This document shows positions 26,969 to 36,058 of a stretch of 64,000 nt of DNA, piece by piece. Under the pieces are notes generated by a model. The model saw nothing but the letters and a program-made list of their open reading frames with translations. It was not told the origin of the DNA and searched no databases. The stretch is from contig JAZRXL010000028.1 of NCBI GenBank assembly GCA_045600225.1, positions 1 through 64,000 on the forward strand, in the 5' to 3' direction. Numbering within the stretch: the stretch's first letter is position 1; each line of letters starts with the position of its first letter. The position numbers were made by a program, and so were the translations under genes. This stretch comes from UBA1181 sp045600225. GTDB taxonomy: Bacteria > Bacteroidota > Bacteroidia > Bacteroidales > Paludibacteraceae.

Positions 26969-28360
26969 TTATCTTAAAAATGAGGTGAATAAAGGGTTGT
27001 CTTTTGCTTCAGGACAAATCTCCCAAAATAAATCCTTACAACTATCTTTTTCTGTCACTGCTTTCTTTAAAAAATCTAAAGATGTTTCGTAATCTCCCAA
27101 TTTGTAATAGGTTAAAGAAAGAAAAAGTTTTAAGTCTTCTGCGTTTGGGTCTACTTCAGATGCTTTTTCCAAGAATTGAAGCGCACTATAGAAATCTTGG
27201 TTGTCGAAGTGTATGTTGCCGATTGCAATGTAAGGTAACGATTGGATTGGATTTAATCGAATGGCTTCTTGATAAGCCTCGATGGCCTCTTCTCTTTTGT
27301 TGAGATTGATTAGGGCTTCTGCTCTGAAGATATGGAAGATAGACTTGTCTGCTTCCAATGCAATTGCTTGATCTATCCAGTTTAACGCCTCTTCATAGTT
27401 CCCGGAATCCAGATTGACGACACTAAGATTAGCCATGATGGTTTGGTTTTCCGGATCGAGGTTGAGTGCTCGATGATACATGTTTGAAGCTTCCTCCAAA
27501 TTTCCCATATTCTCGTGGCACTCTCCGATACTGATGTAGCAATCTGCATTTTCCCCCATCAAATCGACATATTCTTCGTAAACTTCAATGGCTTCTTCGA
27601 ATTTGTTTGTTCCAAACAAACAGTTGCCTTTTTGAAGAAGGGAGTAGGTGTCGTTGGAGTCGATGGTGTATGCGTAATCGTATGCCTCCAAAGCGTTCCC
27701 GAAATCTTCTTGATTGAAAAGAATGTTGCCTTTGTTGCACCAAGTTTGCCTTGAGTATGGGTTTATGTCGAGTATCTTCTCGTAAGTTTGCAAGGCTAAG
27801 TCAAATTCCTCGCATAGTTCATATACCAATCCCATTTCAGACAGAGCCTCTTCGTTTTCTTTGTTGAGGCGAATGGCTTCTGACAAATATTTTTTTGCCA
27901 AAGCATATAATTTGACGCTTCTGTATGCGATGCCTATCTCAATTAAAGTCGCGTCGAGATCCGAATCTTCTTGGCGAATCATCTTCTCGAAGATTAAGTC
28001 TGCTTCTTCTTTTTTGTCGATGTGAAGAAGGATTTTCCCTTTGGTAAGTAGAATGTCAACGTTTTGACCATCAATTTTGAGAGCATTCTCAGCGATGTGT
28101 AATGCTTTTTCGAAATTGCCAGTGGCTGCAAGAAGTCTTGCTCGACAATCCATTATGTCAGGGGAGAAAGGATGTTGGGATTCTGCATGTTGTAGAAGAA
28201 TTTCGCAGGTTTTAACATCTTCTTTGTCAATGTAATAGTCGAATATGATGACGTATTCTTCCTCGTCGAAATAGCAGACAGACTGCTCCGCCACATTTCG
28301 CTCGAAACGGGTTACCAGATTTTTCTCTTCTTCTGAGTATGATGGTTCGTCAAAAATCAT
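26969..28360 (-). CDS. Tetratricopeptide-repeat (TPR) protein
   Basis: A 463-residue cytoplasmic protein made almost wholly of TPR helices, about 12 repeats from residue ~45 to the end. Typical repeats are EALSEMGLVYELCEEFDLAL and ADCYISIGECHENMGNLEEA. TPRs form a superhelical scaffold for protein contacts; no catalytic domain and no signal peptide are seen. A longer frame starts with TTG at 28381, but that codon lies in the -7 box TAACTTTG (28379-28386), so the ATG at 28360 is chosen. It starts a minus-strand unit with the lipoprotein and aroE. The role is unknown. Confidence 0.85.
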   Translation of the reverse strand: MIFDEPSYSEEEKNLVTRFERNVAEQSVCYFDEEEYVIIFDYYIDKEDVKTCEILLQHAESQHPFSPDIMDCRARLLAATGNFEKALHIAENALKIDGQNVDILLTKGKILLHIDKKEEADLIFEKMIRQEDSDLDATLIEIGIAYRSVKLYALAKKYLSEAIRLNKENEEALSEMGLVYELCEEFDLALQTYEKILDINPYSRQTWCNKGNILFNQEDFGNALEAYDYAYTIDSNDTYSLLQKGNCLFGTNKFEEAIEVYEEYVDLMGENADCYISIGECHENMGNLEEASNMYHRALNLDPENQTIMANLSVVNLDSGNYEEALNWIDQAIALEADKSIFHIFRAEALINLNKREEAIEAYQEAIRLNPIQSLPYIAIGNIHFDNQDFYSALQFLEKASEVDPNAEDLKLFLSLTYYKLGDYETSLDFLKKAVTEKDSCKDLFWEICPEAKDNPLFTSFLR

Positions 28361-28378
28361 ATCGTTATATAATATGCG

Positions 28379-28386
28379 CAAAGTTA
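28379..28386 (-). promoter_or_regulatory. -7 box of the TPR-lipoprotein-aroE unit
   Basis: TAACTTTG on the minus strand, 18 nt before the ATG. It overlaps and thereby excludes the upstream TTG start. Confidence 0.6.
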
Positions 28387-28498
28387 ATTTTCGAAAATGA
28401 AAATTCTTCGATTTTTAAGGAGAAGTTTTTAACAAAGGAATGAATATTTAATTGTTATTTTTTTTGTGAAAATTCTTTAGGGTAAAGGAAAAAAATAG

Positions 28499-28506
28499 TA
28501 GTTTTG
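28499..28506 (+). promoter_or_regulatory. -7 box of the SUMF1/WG unit
   Basis: TAGTTTTG fits TAnnTTTG; the ATG is 58 nt downstream. Confidence 0.55.
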
Positions 28507-28564
28507 TACGTTTTTCGGAGAAAAGTGAAATAATAACTAAAAAACATAAAAACTTAAAAATTTC

Positions 28565-30145
28565 ATGAAAAGAGTTTATTTTACAATGTTAGCTACGATT
28601 TTGTCTGTAGTTACTTTGTTCGGACAGGTTGGTAATACTAATTTGTCAGGAACTTATTCAGGCAAGATGAAGTATGCAGCAGGAAAGAATGCTTATCTAA
28701 TGGATGAGTACAAGTTGGATTATACTTACAAAGTTGTAATGGGTGATCCTGTGTGTCAAGCTAATTTGACATGGTCAAGAAATAATAGTTTTACTGTTAA
28801 CAAAAAGACTGTTAATTATGCTAAATTGAGTGAATACTCAGATTTGAAAGCTCGTTTTGATATGTTGGTTCCTGACTCTGCAACCTTTACTTACACTGTG
28901 TTGTTGTGGTCAGATTCTAAGAATGCATATATCGCGTCTGCGAAGACTTCGATTACAGTTCCTTACATTGAGAAGGCGGGTGTTACAACAGGGGCTGTTG
29001 CTCCAGTTAATTTGTCGTGGGTGAACTCATTCTCTGATGTTGTTGTTGGAAAACAGGCAAAGGAGAAGCCAGGTGTTGTTATTCCTGATGCGGCATTGGA
29101 GAAGGCTTTTGAGGCAGATCGTTTGAAATCAGGAAAGTTAAGCAAGGAGGAGAAATGGTATGGTTTCCGTTTGCGTAAGTTGTTCTTGCTTTCTTCTAAA
29201 ATTGAGATTACAAATGTCTCTGTTAATGTTAAGTGGAATGACTCGAACTATGACTATGTTTCTGATGAGTTTACAAGAAGAGATAATGCGGATAAGTTCT
29301 TCGCTGCAGGTGAAAGAGCAAAAGGAATTGACGCATATTTCTCTAACAGAAAGAACTCTCCTGCAATCAGAATGGGAAGCCCATTGTTCTGGAATACAAC
29401 AGTGACTCCAACTGATACTTGGATGGGATTAATTGAGGAGGCAGATAAATTGTATGACCAAAAGAAATACGACGAGGCTATCTCTTATTATTATTTGGCT
29501 TCAAAGGCTGCTCCAGATTTGTCATATCCAGTTGCAAAAATGGAAAAGATCAAGAGATTCATGGAGTATAAGAAGAATCGTAATGTTGGCGATTTGGAGC
29601 TTGTTTATGTAGAGGGTGGTAAAGGTGTGAAACCTTTCTATATGAGTAAGATGGAGATTACTCAATCTCAATGGAGAAGAGTAATGGGTACATCACCTTC
29701 TTCATTCAAGGGTCGTCATATGCCAGTTGAGAATGTTTCTTGGGAAGATGCTCAGGCGTTTATCAAGGAGTTGAATCGTCAAACCGGCATGAACTATCGT
29801 TTGCCTCGTATGGAAGAGTGGGAGTATGCTGCTAATGGTGGAGCTAAGGCTGTTTCTACTGAATATTCAGGAGGAAATAACTTGCCAGATGTTGCATGGT
29901 GTGCTTACAACTCAAATGAACAAACTCACGAGGTTGGAACAAAGACTCCAAATGAGTTGGGTATCTATGATATGACAGGAAATGTTAGCGAGTGGGTTGT
30001 TGATCAATATGACAAGGAAACTCGTTTCATCAAGGGTGGTTCTTGGTCTGATGATGCTTCTAATAGTGTTATCTCAACATCAGAGAAGGTGCCTGCTAAG
30101 TACAAGAGTAGCAGTGTTGGATTCCGTGTATGCCAAGATGAGTAA
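28565..30145 (+). CDS. Secreted SUMF1/formylglycine-generating-enzyme-fold protein
   Basis: A 526-residue exported protein: signal peptide (1-20, ending TLFG), an unrecognised beta-rich N-terminal region (~25-280), a TPR-like helical segment (~285-330, EEADKLYDQKKYDEAISYYY) and a C-terminal SUMF1 domain (~345-525). SUMF1 hallmarks are FYMSKMEITQSQWRRVMG, MPVENVSWEDAQAFI, NYRLPRMEEWEYAANGG, YDMTGNVSEWV and SSVGFRVC. The catalytic Cys pair of true formylglycine-generating enzymes is not visible, so the domain is probably structural or ligand-binding, as in the T9SS protein GldK/PorK. It has no lipobox, unlike GldK. Codon use is strongly biased (AAG, TTG, GTT), like secDF and pgi, suggesting high expression. 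Confidence 0.82.
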   Translation: MKRVYFTMLATILSVVTLFGQVGNTNLSGTYSGKMKYAAGKNAYLMDEYKLDYTYKVVMGDPVCQANLTWSRNNSFTVNKKTVNYAKLSEYSDLKARFDMLVPDSATFTYTVLLWSDSKNAYIASAKTSITVPYIEKAGVTTGAVAPVNLSWVNSFSDVVVGKQAKEKPGVVIPDAALEKAFEADRLKSGKLSKEEKWYGFRLRKLFLLSSKIEITNVSVNVKWNDSNYDYVSDEFTRRDNADKFFAAGERAKGIDAYFSNRKNSPAIRMGSPLFWNTTVTPTDTWMGLIEEADKLYDQKKYDEAISYYYLASKAAPDLSYPVAKMEKIKRFMEYKKNRNVGDLELVYVEGGKGVKPFYMSKMEITQSQWRRVMGTSPSSFKGRHMPVENVSWEDAQAFIKELNRQTGMNYRLPRMEEWEYAANGGAKAVSTEYSGGNNLPDVAWCAYNSNEQTHEVGTKTPNELGIYDMTGNVSEWVVDQYDKETRFIKGGSWSDDASNSVISTSEKVPAKYKSSSVGFRVCQDE

Positions 30146-30176
30146 TTAATAGAAACGTAAAATAATTCAGAAAAAA

Positions 30177-31562
30177 ATGAAAAAGAATATATTGTACATT
30201 TTGTTGGCTGGTGGAGCTTCTTTGATGACATTGAACTCGTCGGCTGCAGAGTTGTCTCAAGCAGATAAAGAGGCAAGAGAATACTACATGAAGGCTCTTG
30301 AAAAATTTAATGCTGGTGATTTTAAAGAGACATTGAAGTTTTTGGATGTTGCAGAGGGTAGATTGAAAGAGACAAATGGTCGTATCAGCTATTTGAGAGC
30401 GAGAGCTCAATATGCACAAAAAAACTATGTTGAGGCTCAAAAGGCATGTAAGTCTTATTTCTCTTCTTCTGTTATTCAAGATGAGGGATATACTTTGATG
30501 ACGAAGTTGAACGACGAAGTCTCTATGTATGTAGATTCAATCAACAAAAAGAACGTTGAGGCTGCTGCTGAGCAACGTGCTGTTGCTGCAGAGAGAGAAG
30601 CTGCTGCCGCTGCTGCTGCAAAAGATCGCGCTGCTATCTTGAAACAAGCTGCAGAGCGTCGTGCAAAGGATGCAGAAAACCAAAAGCAACTTAAGGAACA
30701 AGAACTTAATGTGTTTAAGGGCGTTCAACAAAAGAATACAAAAGAGGCTTACCAACAATTCATTTATGATTATCCTTCAGGAAATTATGTTGCACAAGCA
30801 AAATCAGAAATGAATAAGAAGTGGCCTTCTCTAACTCGAGTGTTGAGAAAGAACAAGTATGGTTACATCAACAAGGCTGGAGATTTGGTTGTAAAGGCTA
30901 AATATGACTATGCTTCAGACTTCTGCGAGGGTATGGCTCGTGTTGCTAAAGAGGGTAAATATGGTTTTGTTAATGAGGCAGGTAAAGAGATTGTTCCATT
31001 GGTTAACCAGTCGGCTAGCAACTATAGCTATGGATGGGCTGCTTTGAAGCCAACATCAAACGAGGCTTACTTTGTTAATAAGGAAGGTAAGAAGATGAAC
31101 GATATCATCTATAACGATGCAAAAGCATTTAGCGAAGGTTTGGCTGCAGTACAGAATGAATATTTCAAATATGGATTCATTGATACAGATGGTAATGAGG
31201 TGATCCCTTGTGAGTACAGTACCGTATCTTGGTTCAAAGAGGGATTGGTTGCAGTTTCTAAGAAATTGGAGAATGGAAAGATTGCTTATGCTTACATTAA
31301 CAAGTCTGGTGCTCCTATTACTCAATTCGAGTTTGAAGATGCTAAAGACTTCCAAAATGGAATTGCCCTTGTAAAGAGGAATGGCAAGTTTGGTCTGATT
31401 GATAAATTCGGAGGTCCAGTTGCTGAGTGCGAGTACGATTATATCTCAAACTTCAATGGCGAAGGATATGCATTGGCCAAGAAGAATGGTCTAGATGTAT
31501 ATTTGGACAAGAATGGTAATCAATGGGCTAAGGCTAACGGTAAGTTTATTAAGTTAGATTAA
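30177..31562 (+). CDS. Secreted WG-repeat protein with TPR-like and coiled-coil regions
   Basis: A 461-residue exported protein. A signal peptide (1-~22) is followed by a TPR-like helical region (~30-115), an Ala/Glu/Arg-rich coiled coil (~120-180), and about six WG-type repeats (~215-455). Typical repeats are KYGYINKAGDLVVKAKYDYA and KYGFVNEAGKEIVP. WG repeats form beta modules thought to bind ligands; no function is known for this protein. It lies 31 bp after the SUMF1 gene with no terminator between them, so the two are one operon. Biased codon use again hints at high expression. The operon closes with a UUCG-tetraloop terminator. Confidence 0.82.
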   Translation: MKKNILYILLAGGASLMTLNSSAAELSQADKEAREYYMKALEKFNAGDFKETLKFLDVAEGRLKETNGRISYLRARAQYAQKNYVEAQKACKSYFSSSVIQDEGYTLMTKLNDEVSMYVDSINKKNVEAAAEQRAVAAEREAAAAAAAKDRAAILKQAAERRAKDAENQKQLKEQELNVFKGVQQKNTKEAYQQFIYDYPSGNYVAQAKSEMNKKWPSLTRVLRKNKYGYINKAGDLVVKAKYDYASDFCEGMARVAKEGKYGFVNEAGKEIVPLVNQSASNYSYGWAALKPTSNEAYFVNKEGKKMNDIIYNDAKAFSEGLAAVQNEYFKYGFIDTDGNEVIPCEYSTVSWFKEGLVAVSKKLENGKIAYAYINKSGAPITQFEFEDAKDFQNGIALVKRNGKFGLIDKFGGPVAECEYDYISNFNGEGYALAKKNGLDVYLDKNGNQWAKANGKFIKLD

Positions 31563-31580
31563 TTTTTGTAGTTAAATATT

Positions 31581-31615
31581 GAGACGAGACGGCTTCGGTC
31601 GCCTCGTCTCTTTTT
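31581..31615 (+). terminator. UUCG-loop terminator after the WG gene
   Basis: An 8-bp stem (GAGACGAG at 31581-31588 with CTCGTCTC at 31603-31610), one mismatch, then inner pairs closing a C(UUCG)G tetraloop, followed by TTTTT. A classic strong terminator. Confidence 0.85.
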
Positions 31616-31626
31616 AATTAAATATT

Positions 31627-33858
31627 ATGGCAGAATTGCAATTACAAACGGATGAGGAGCAGAAAATGGTTGATGCTGCCTATCAGGAGTTGTTGAATGA
31701 TTATTTGGCATCCAATCATCGTCGTAAGGTGGAAATAATAGACAAGGCGTTTAAATTTGCATCTATGGCGCATCAAGGTGTGCGCAGAAGATCCGGAGAG
31801 CCCTACATCATGCATCCTATCGCGGTGGCTCGTATCGTTTCCCATGAAATCGGTCTTGGATCAACATCCATTTGTTCTGCTCTTTTGCATGATGTTGTTG
31901 AGGATACAGATTATTCTGTTGAAGACATAGAAAGCCTTTTCGGTAAGAAAATAGCTTCAATCGTTGATGGTTTGACAAAGATTTCTGGTGGAGTCTTTGG
32001 CTCACAGGCTTCTGCACAGGCTGAGAACTTTAGAAAACTACTTTTGACAATGTCTGAAGACATTCGTGTCGTTTTGATTAAGATGGCCGACCGTCTTCAT
32101 AATATGCGTACATTGGGATCTATGCCTCCTGCTAAACAATATAAGATTGCGGGAGAAACTCAATATATTTATGCACCGTTGGCAAATAGATTAGGTTTGT
32201 ATGCCATAAAAACGGAATTAGAGGATTTGAGTTTCAAGTATGAACATCCTGACAAGTATGCAGAGCTTTCTTCTTTGCTTGAAAGCACAAAGGAGGAACG
32301 TGATAATTTCTTCACGATGTTCTCCAAACCAATAAAGGAGAAACTAAACAATTTAGGTTGCAATTTTGAAATATTAGCTAGAGTAAAATCGGTTTACTCT
32401 ATTTGGCGTAAGATGCAAAATAAGAATATCCCATTCGAGGAGGTTTATGATATTCTTGCATTACGTATTATTTTTGACGTTAAAGAAGGTGATGATGAAA
32501 AGTCTGCCTGCTGGGCAATCTATTCTGCCATCACAGATATATATAAGCCGCATCCTGATAGAATCCGAGATTGGGTTAGTACTCCAAAATCTAATGGATA
32601 TGAGGCTCTTCATGTTACAGTAATGGGGCCTAATGGACAATGGATAGAAGTGCAAATCCGTAGTAGACGCATGGATGATATTGCGGAAAAGGGATTTGCC
32701 GCCCATTGGAAGTACAAAACCGGAGAGAAGGATGATTCAGAATTGGAGAAATGGCTACAGACGATAAAAGAATTGCTTGAGAATCCAGAACCTAATGCCA
32801 TAGATTTCTTGGATACCTTCAAGTTGAATTTGTTTGCCTCTGAGATTTTTGTCTTCACCCCAGCCGGTGAAATTCGCACATTACCTCAAGGTGCTACTGC
32901 GCTTGATTTTGCTTTTTCTCTACATACGGATGTGGGATTGCAATGTATTGGAGCTAAGGTAAACCATAAATTGGTGCCACTTAGCTATGTGTTGAACAGC
33001 GGTGACCAAGTTGAGATATTGACATCCAAGAAGCAGGTTCCTGTGCCAGAGTGGATCAATTTCGTAGTTACTGCTCGTGCAAAATCGAAGATCCGTTCCA
33101 TTTTCAAGAAGGAATACAAATCGTTTATCAATAAGGGTGAGCATCTTTTGGATACTTATCTAAAGGAAATCAACCAGAAAATGACTCCTGATAATTTGTC
33201 TAAAATTATGGAGTATTATAAGGAGACGAAGAAGGAAGAACTTTTGTATAAGGTAGGTAAGGCCATCTATAACTTGAGTGACTTGACGAATACGGTTTTC
33301 AAGTCGCAAAGTAAATGGATGAAATATTGGAACCTTTCTTTTAGAAAAGATGGGAAAAATACTTCTTTGCCATTCTTCGGCAATAAGAAACCCGACACAA
33401 AGAATACATTGACATTGGCAGCAGACAACTCTGGCGTTACCTATCGAATAGCAGATTGTTGTTCCCCGATTCCAGGTGATGATATACTTGGTTTTATGGA
33501 GGAGGATGGAATGCTTGTGGTGCATAAGCGTCAGTGTCCTGTTGCTATGAAGTTGAAGTCGAACTATGGAGAACGGATTATTTCGGCAGTTTGGCAAACT
33601 CATAAGATGCTTTCATTTCCGGCTACGATTGAGTTGAAAGGTGTTGATCGAATAGGAGTGATGTGTGATGTTATTAAAACCATAACGGAAGAGCACGCAA
33701 TGAGCATCAGTAAGATGGTCATAGACGCAAAGGATGGTATCTTTGAAGGGTTTATTACTTTGTATGTGCATGATGTAGAGGATGTAAACAACTTGTGTGT
33801 TGCGCTGATGAAGATACAAAGTATCAATTCGGTGAATAGGGTAGAATCGAAAGTTTAA
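31627..33858 (+). CDS. rsh: Bifunctional (p)ppGpp synthase/hydrolase (RelA/SpoT, Rsh)
   Basis: Makes and degrades (p)ppGpp, the stringent-response alarmone. The 743 residues follow the long RSH layout. The HD hydrolase domain spans ~40-190 with intact metal ligands (LLHDVVEDT near His88; KMADRLHNMRT). The synthetase domain spans ~240-370 (DRIRDWVSTPKSNGYEALH). A TGS domain (~405-465, IFVFTPAGEIRTLPQGATALDF) follows, then a conserved Cys region (IADCCSPIPGDD), and a C-terminal ACT domain (~670-743). Because the HD motif is complete, both activities are expected. The start is 11 bp after the upstream terminator, so the promoter must be very close or readthrough from the WG operon contributes. 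Confidence 0.95.
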   Translation: MAELQLQTDEEQKMVDAAYQELLNDYLASNHRRKVEIIDKAFKFASMAHQGVRRRSGEPYIMHPIAVARIVSHEIGLGSTSICSALLHDVVEDTDYSVEDIESLFGKKIASIVDGLTKISGGVFGSQASAQAENFRKLLLTMSEDIRVVLIKMADRLHNMRTLGSMPPAKQYKIAGETQYIYAPLANRLGLYAIKTELEDLSFKYEHPDKYAELSSLLESTKEERDNFFTMFSKPIKEKLNNLGCNFEILARVKSVYSIWRKMQNKNIPFEEVYDILALRIIFDVKEGDDEKSACWAIYSAITDIYKPHPDRIRDWVSTPKSNGYEALHVTVMGPNGQWIEVQIRSRRMDDIAEKGFAAHWKYKTGEKDDSELEKWLQTIKELLENPEPNAIDFLDTFKLNLFASEIFVFTPAGEIRTLPQGATALDFAFSLHTDVGLQCIGAKVNHKLVPLSYVLNSGDQVEILTSKKQVPVPEWINFVVTARAKSKIRSIFKKEYKSFINKGEHLLDTYLKEINQKMTPDNLSKIMEYYKETKKEELLYKVGKAIYNLSDLTNTVFKSQSKWMKYWNLSFRKDGKNTSLPFFGNKKPDTKNTLTLAADNSGVTYRIADCCSPIPGDDILGFMEEDGMLVVHKRQCPVAMKLKSNYGERIISAVWQTHKMLSFPATIELKGVDRIGVMCDVIKTITEEHAMSISKMVIDAKDGIFEGFITLYVHDVEDVNNLCVALMKIQSINSVNRVESKV

Positions 33859-33877
33859 AGGTCCGGTAAACACAATA

Positions 33878-33918
33878 AAGGCCATAATTTCAGATCTGAG
33901 ATTATGGCCTTGTTTTTT
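33878..33918. terminator. Bidirectional terminator between rsh and the OmpA-family gene
   Basis: An 11-bp perfect stem (33878-33888 and 33901-33911) with a self-complementary inner loop, followed by a long T run on the plus strand. Confidence 0.85.
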
Positions 33919-35862
33919 TTATTTACCGATGATCATGATTTCTGTTCTTCGGTTAATTGCTCGTCCTTCCTCTGTTGAGTTGTCTGCAATGGGTTGCGTT
34001 TTTCCGTAACCTTTGAACTCCATGCGAGTACGTGGCACTCCTTTCTTTGCAAGATATTCGAGAGCCGCTTTTGCTCGCTCTGTTGAGAGTGTCATGTTGT
34101 ATTCTGCAGAACCTTTATAGTCTGTGTGACCTGATAATTGAATACGAACGGTCGGGTTTTCTTTCATAAATTGAACCACATGATTCAACTCGATGAAAGA
34201 TTGTTTCTTTAGTGTTGCCTTGTCGAAGTCAAAGAAAATGTTTTTCAATGTCATTTTCTTTCCAACTTCAATCTTGTCGAGAGTGACGCTTCCTGTTTTG
34301 TTTTGAGCATTTGTTTTCAACTTCATCTTTTCTTTCGCAGCAAAGTTGTCAGAATAGAATAGATATCCTTTCTTGTTCACATTTACACCGTATTCTTCGT
34401 TTTCTGGTACGCATGTGATAAAGTCTCCCGTTTCCTTGTCGGAGACAGATCTGAACACCATTTTGTTGGTTTCTATACTGAATACATCTATTGTTGCTTG
34501 TATGGGTTGGTTGGTTTCGGCATCTACGATACGACCTGTCGCGAACTTCATTTTTTTTGCTGGAGCGTAATTGCCAGGTTGGAATGCCATTTCGTATATG
34601 TCTCGTCCTTTTCCGTTCTTCTCTTGTCCGTCGGAAGAAAAATAGGCTTTGTCGGCACCTGCGTTTACTACAAAGCCAACTTCGTCTCTACAGGTGTTTA
34701 TCGGGTATCCCATGTTTTTAGGTTCCGTCCATCCTCCTTTAGCATCCTTGTAGGTGACAAACACATCGTATCCACCTAAACCTTTCATTCCTTTTGAAGA
34801 ATAATAGAGAGTTTGATTGTCTGCGTGGATGAATGGAGAAAGTTCATCCTCTGGCGTGTTTACTGTTGGACCTAAGTTTACTGGCTCTGAAAATTTCAAT
34901 TTCCCATCAGGAAGGATTTCGACCTTTGATTTCCAAATGTCTGATTTTCCAACACCACCAGGTCGATTGCTGGCGAAATAGAGTTCGTCGCCTGTCGGAC
35001 TTAGAGTCGGATAAGTTTCCCAGAAGCGAGTGTTGATTGGTGCTCCTGCATTGATGGCTTGGGACCATTTGTTTCCTTCGCGCATTGAATAGTATATGTC
35101 GCATCCTCCTGCACCGATGCTACGATCGCAAGCCACAAAGAACATGTAGCGACTATCCAAAGAGATGCTTTGAGCTCCTTCGTTGCCGATTGTATTCATC
35201 GCACTTCCTACGTTTTGTGTCTTTGCCCATACACCGTTCACCTTTTTACTTAGGTAAATATCTTCGTGGATTCCTTTTCCAAATTCAGATTCGCCTTGTT
35301 TTTTGTTTAGCTTGATTGTCGTAGAGAAGAACGATTCATCGGCAGTGATACTTGGCCAGTAATCGTCGAACTCAGTATTGATGTTGGGTCCCATGTTCTT
35401 ATAGTTGAAAGGAACTGGATTGGCAACAAATTCAAGAGCTTCGTTGCATTGTTTGATGCCGATAGCTGCTCTTTTAAAGAATGTGTTGTCGGAAGCAGGA
35501 ACCATATTATAATATTCAATAGCTTTTTCGTAATCACACATTTCGTGATATGCTTTCCCTAATCGTAATAGTGTAGCACTATATCTTGGCATATTTGGTT
35601 TCGCGATATAAATTAGGGTAGATATTCTTTTTTCGTCATTGTTCATTTTTCCGTAAAGATCGGATAGGGTCCAAGACGCGTCAATGTACTCCTTGTTGTT
35701 CCTGATAAGTTCTCTTAGAATTGGAATTGCTTCCTTGTATTTTCCTTCGTTGATTAATAGGACTGCGGTTTCATACGATTTTATCTCCTTTTTGTTCTGG
35801 GAAAAAGAAGACTGTGCGGAAAAAATCAAAGTGCAAATAAGTATGATAAAAGCTCTCTTCAT
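33919..35862 (-). CDS. PorE-like OmpA-family protein (TPR, beta-propeller, CRD, OmpA)
   Basis: A 647-residue envelope protein in the same domain order as PorE of the type 9 secretion system: TPRs (~28-125), PD40/WD-like beta-propeller (~160-425; repeats such as LSPTGDELYFASNRPGG), carboxypeptidase-regulatory-like domain (~440-525), and a C-terminal OmpA peptidoglycan-binding domain (~540-647; FDFDKATLKKQSFIELN, LSGHTDYKGSAEYN, RRTEIMI). PorE anchors the T9SS to peptidoglycan. Unlike P. gingivalis PorE, the N-terminus looks like a type I signal peptide (ending SSFSQ) without a lipobox Cys. Other T9SS components are not here, so it could be a paralogue. T9SS cargo in the window fits either reading. 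Confidence 0.78.
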   Translation of the reverse strand: MKRAFIILICTLIFSAQSSFSQNKKEIKSYETAVLLINEGKYKEAIPILRELIRNNKEYIDASWTLSDLYGKMNNDEKRISTLIYIAKPNMPRYSATLLRLGKAYHEMCDYEKAIEYYNMVPASDNTFFKRAAIGIKQCNEALEFVANPVPFNYKNMGPNINTEFDDYWPSITADESFFSTTIKLNKKQGESEFGKGIHEDIYLSKKVNGVWAKTQNVGSAMNTIGNEGAQSISLDSRYMFFVACDRSIGAGGCDIYYSMREGNKWSQAINAGAPINTRFWETYPTLSPTGDELYFASNRPGGVGKSDIWKSKVEILPDGKLKFSEPVNLGPTVNTPEDELSPFIHADNQTLYYSSKGMKGLGGYDVFVTYKDAKGGWTEPKNMGYPINTCRDEVGFVVNAGADKAYFSSDGQEKNGKGRDIYEMAFQPGNYAPAKKMKFATGRIVDAETNQPIQATIDVFSIETNKMVFRSVSDKETGDFITCVPENEEYGVNVNKKGYLFYSDNFAAKEKMKLKTNAQNKTGSVTLDKIEVGKKMTLKNIFFDFDKATLKKQSFIELNHVVQFMKENPTVRIQLSGHTDYKGSAEYNMTLSTERAKAALEYLAKKGVPRTRMEFKGYGKTQPIADNSTEEGRAINRRTEIMIIGK

Positions 35863-35894
35863 AACATGAGATTTTTCGTATTTTTACTATTTTA

Positions 35895-35927
35895 CAAAGT
35901 TACGGAAAAAGAGAATAAAAATGCAAA
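35895..35927 (-). promoter_or_regulatory. Promoter of the PorE-like gene
   Basis: On the minus strand, TTTG (35924-35927), 21 nt, TAACTTTG (35895-35902); the ATG is about 32 nt downstream. Confidence 0.65.
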
Positions 35928-35996
35928 ATGACGCTATAAAAGAAAAATAGACATCAATTTTATCGAATTCGAGGTGGAAAAAAGCAAAAAAAAGAC

Positions 35997-36004
35997 TATC
36001 TTTG
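35997..36004 (+). promoter_or_regulatory. -7 box of the secDF promoter
   Basis: TATCTTTG, 54 nt before the ATG. Confidence 0.6.
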
Positions 36005-36058
36005 CGAGTTGATTTTTGAAATTATATTTAAATCATTAATAATTAATCAATTAAAAAA

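Noticed and set aside
28565..30145. True formylglycine-generating enzyme
   Set aside because: The SUMF1 fold is present, but the catalytic Cys pair is not, and no sulfatase gene is adjacent.
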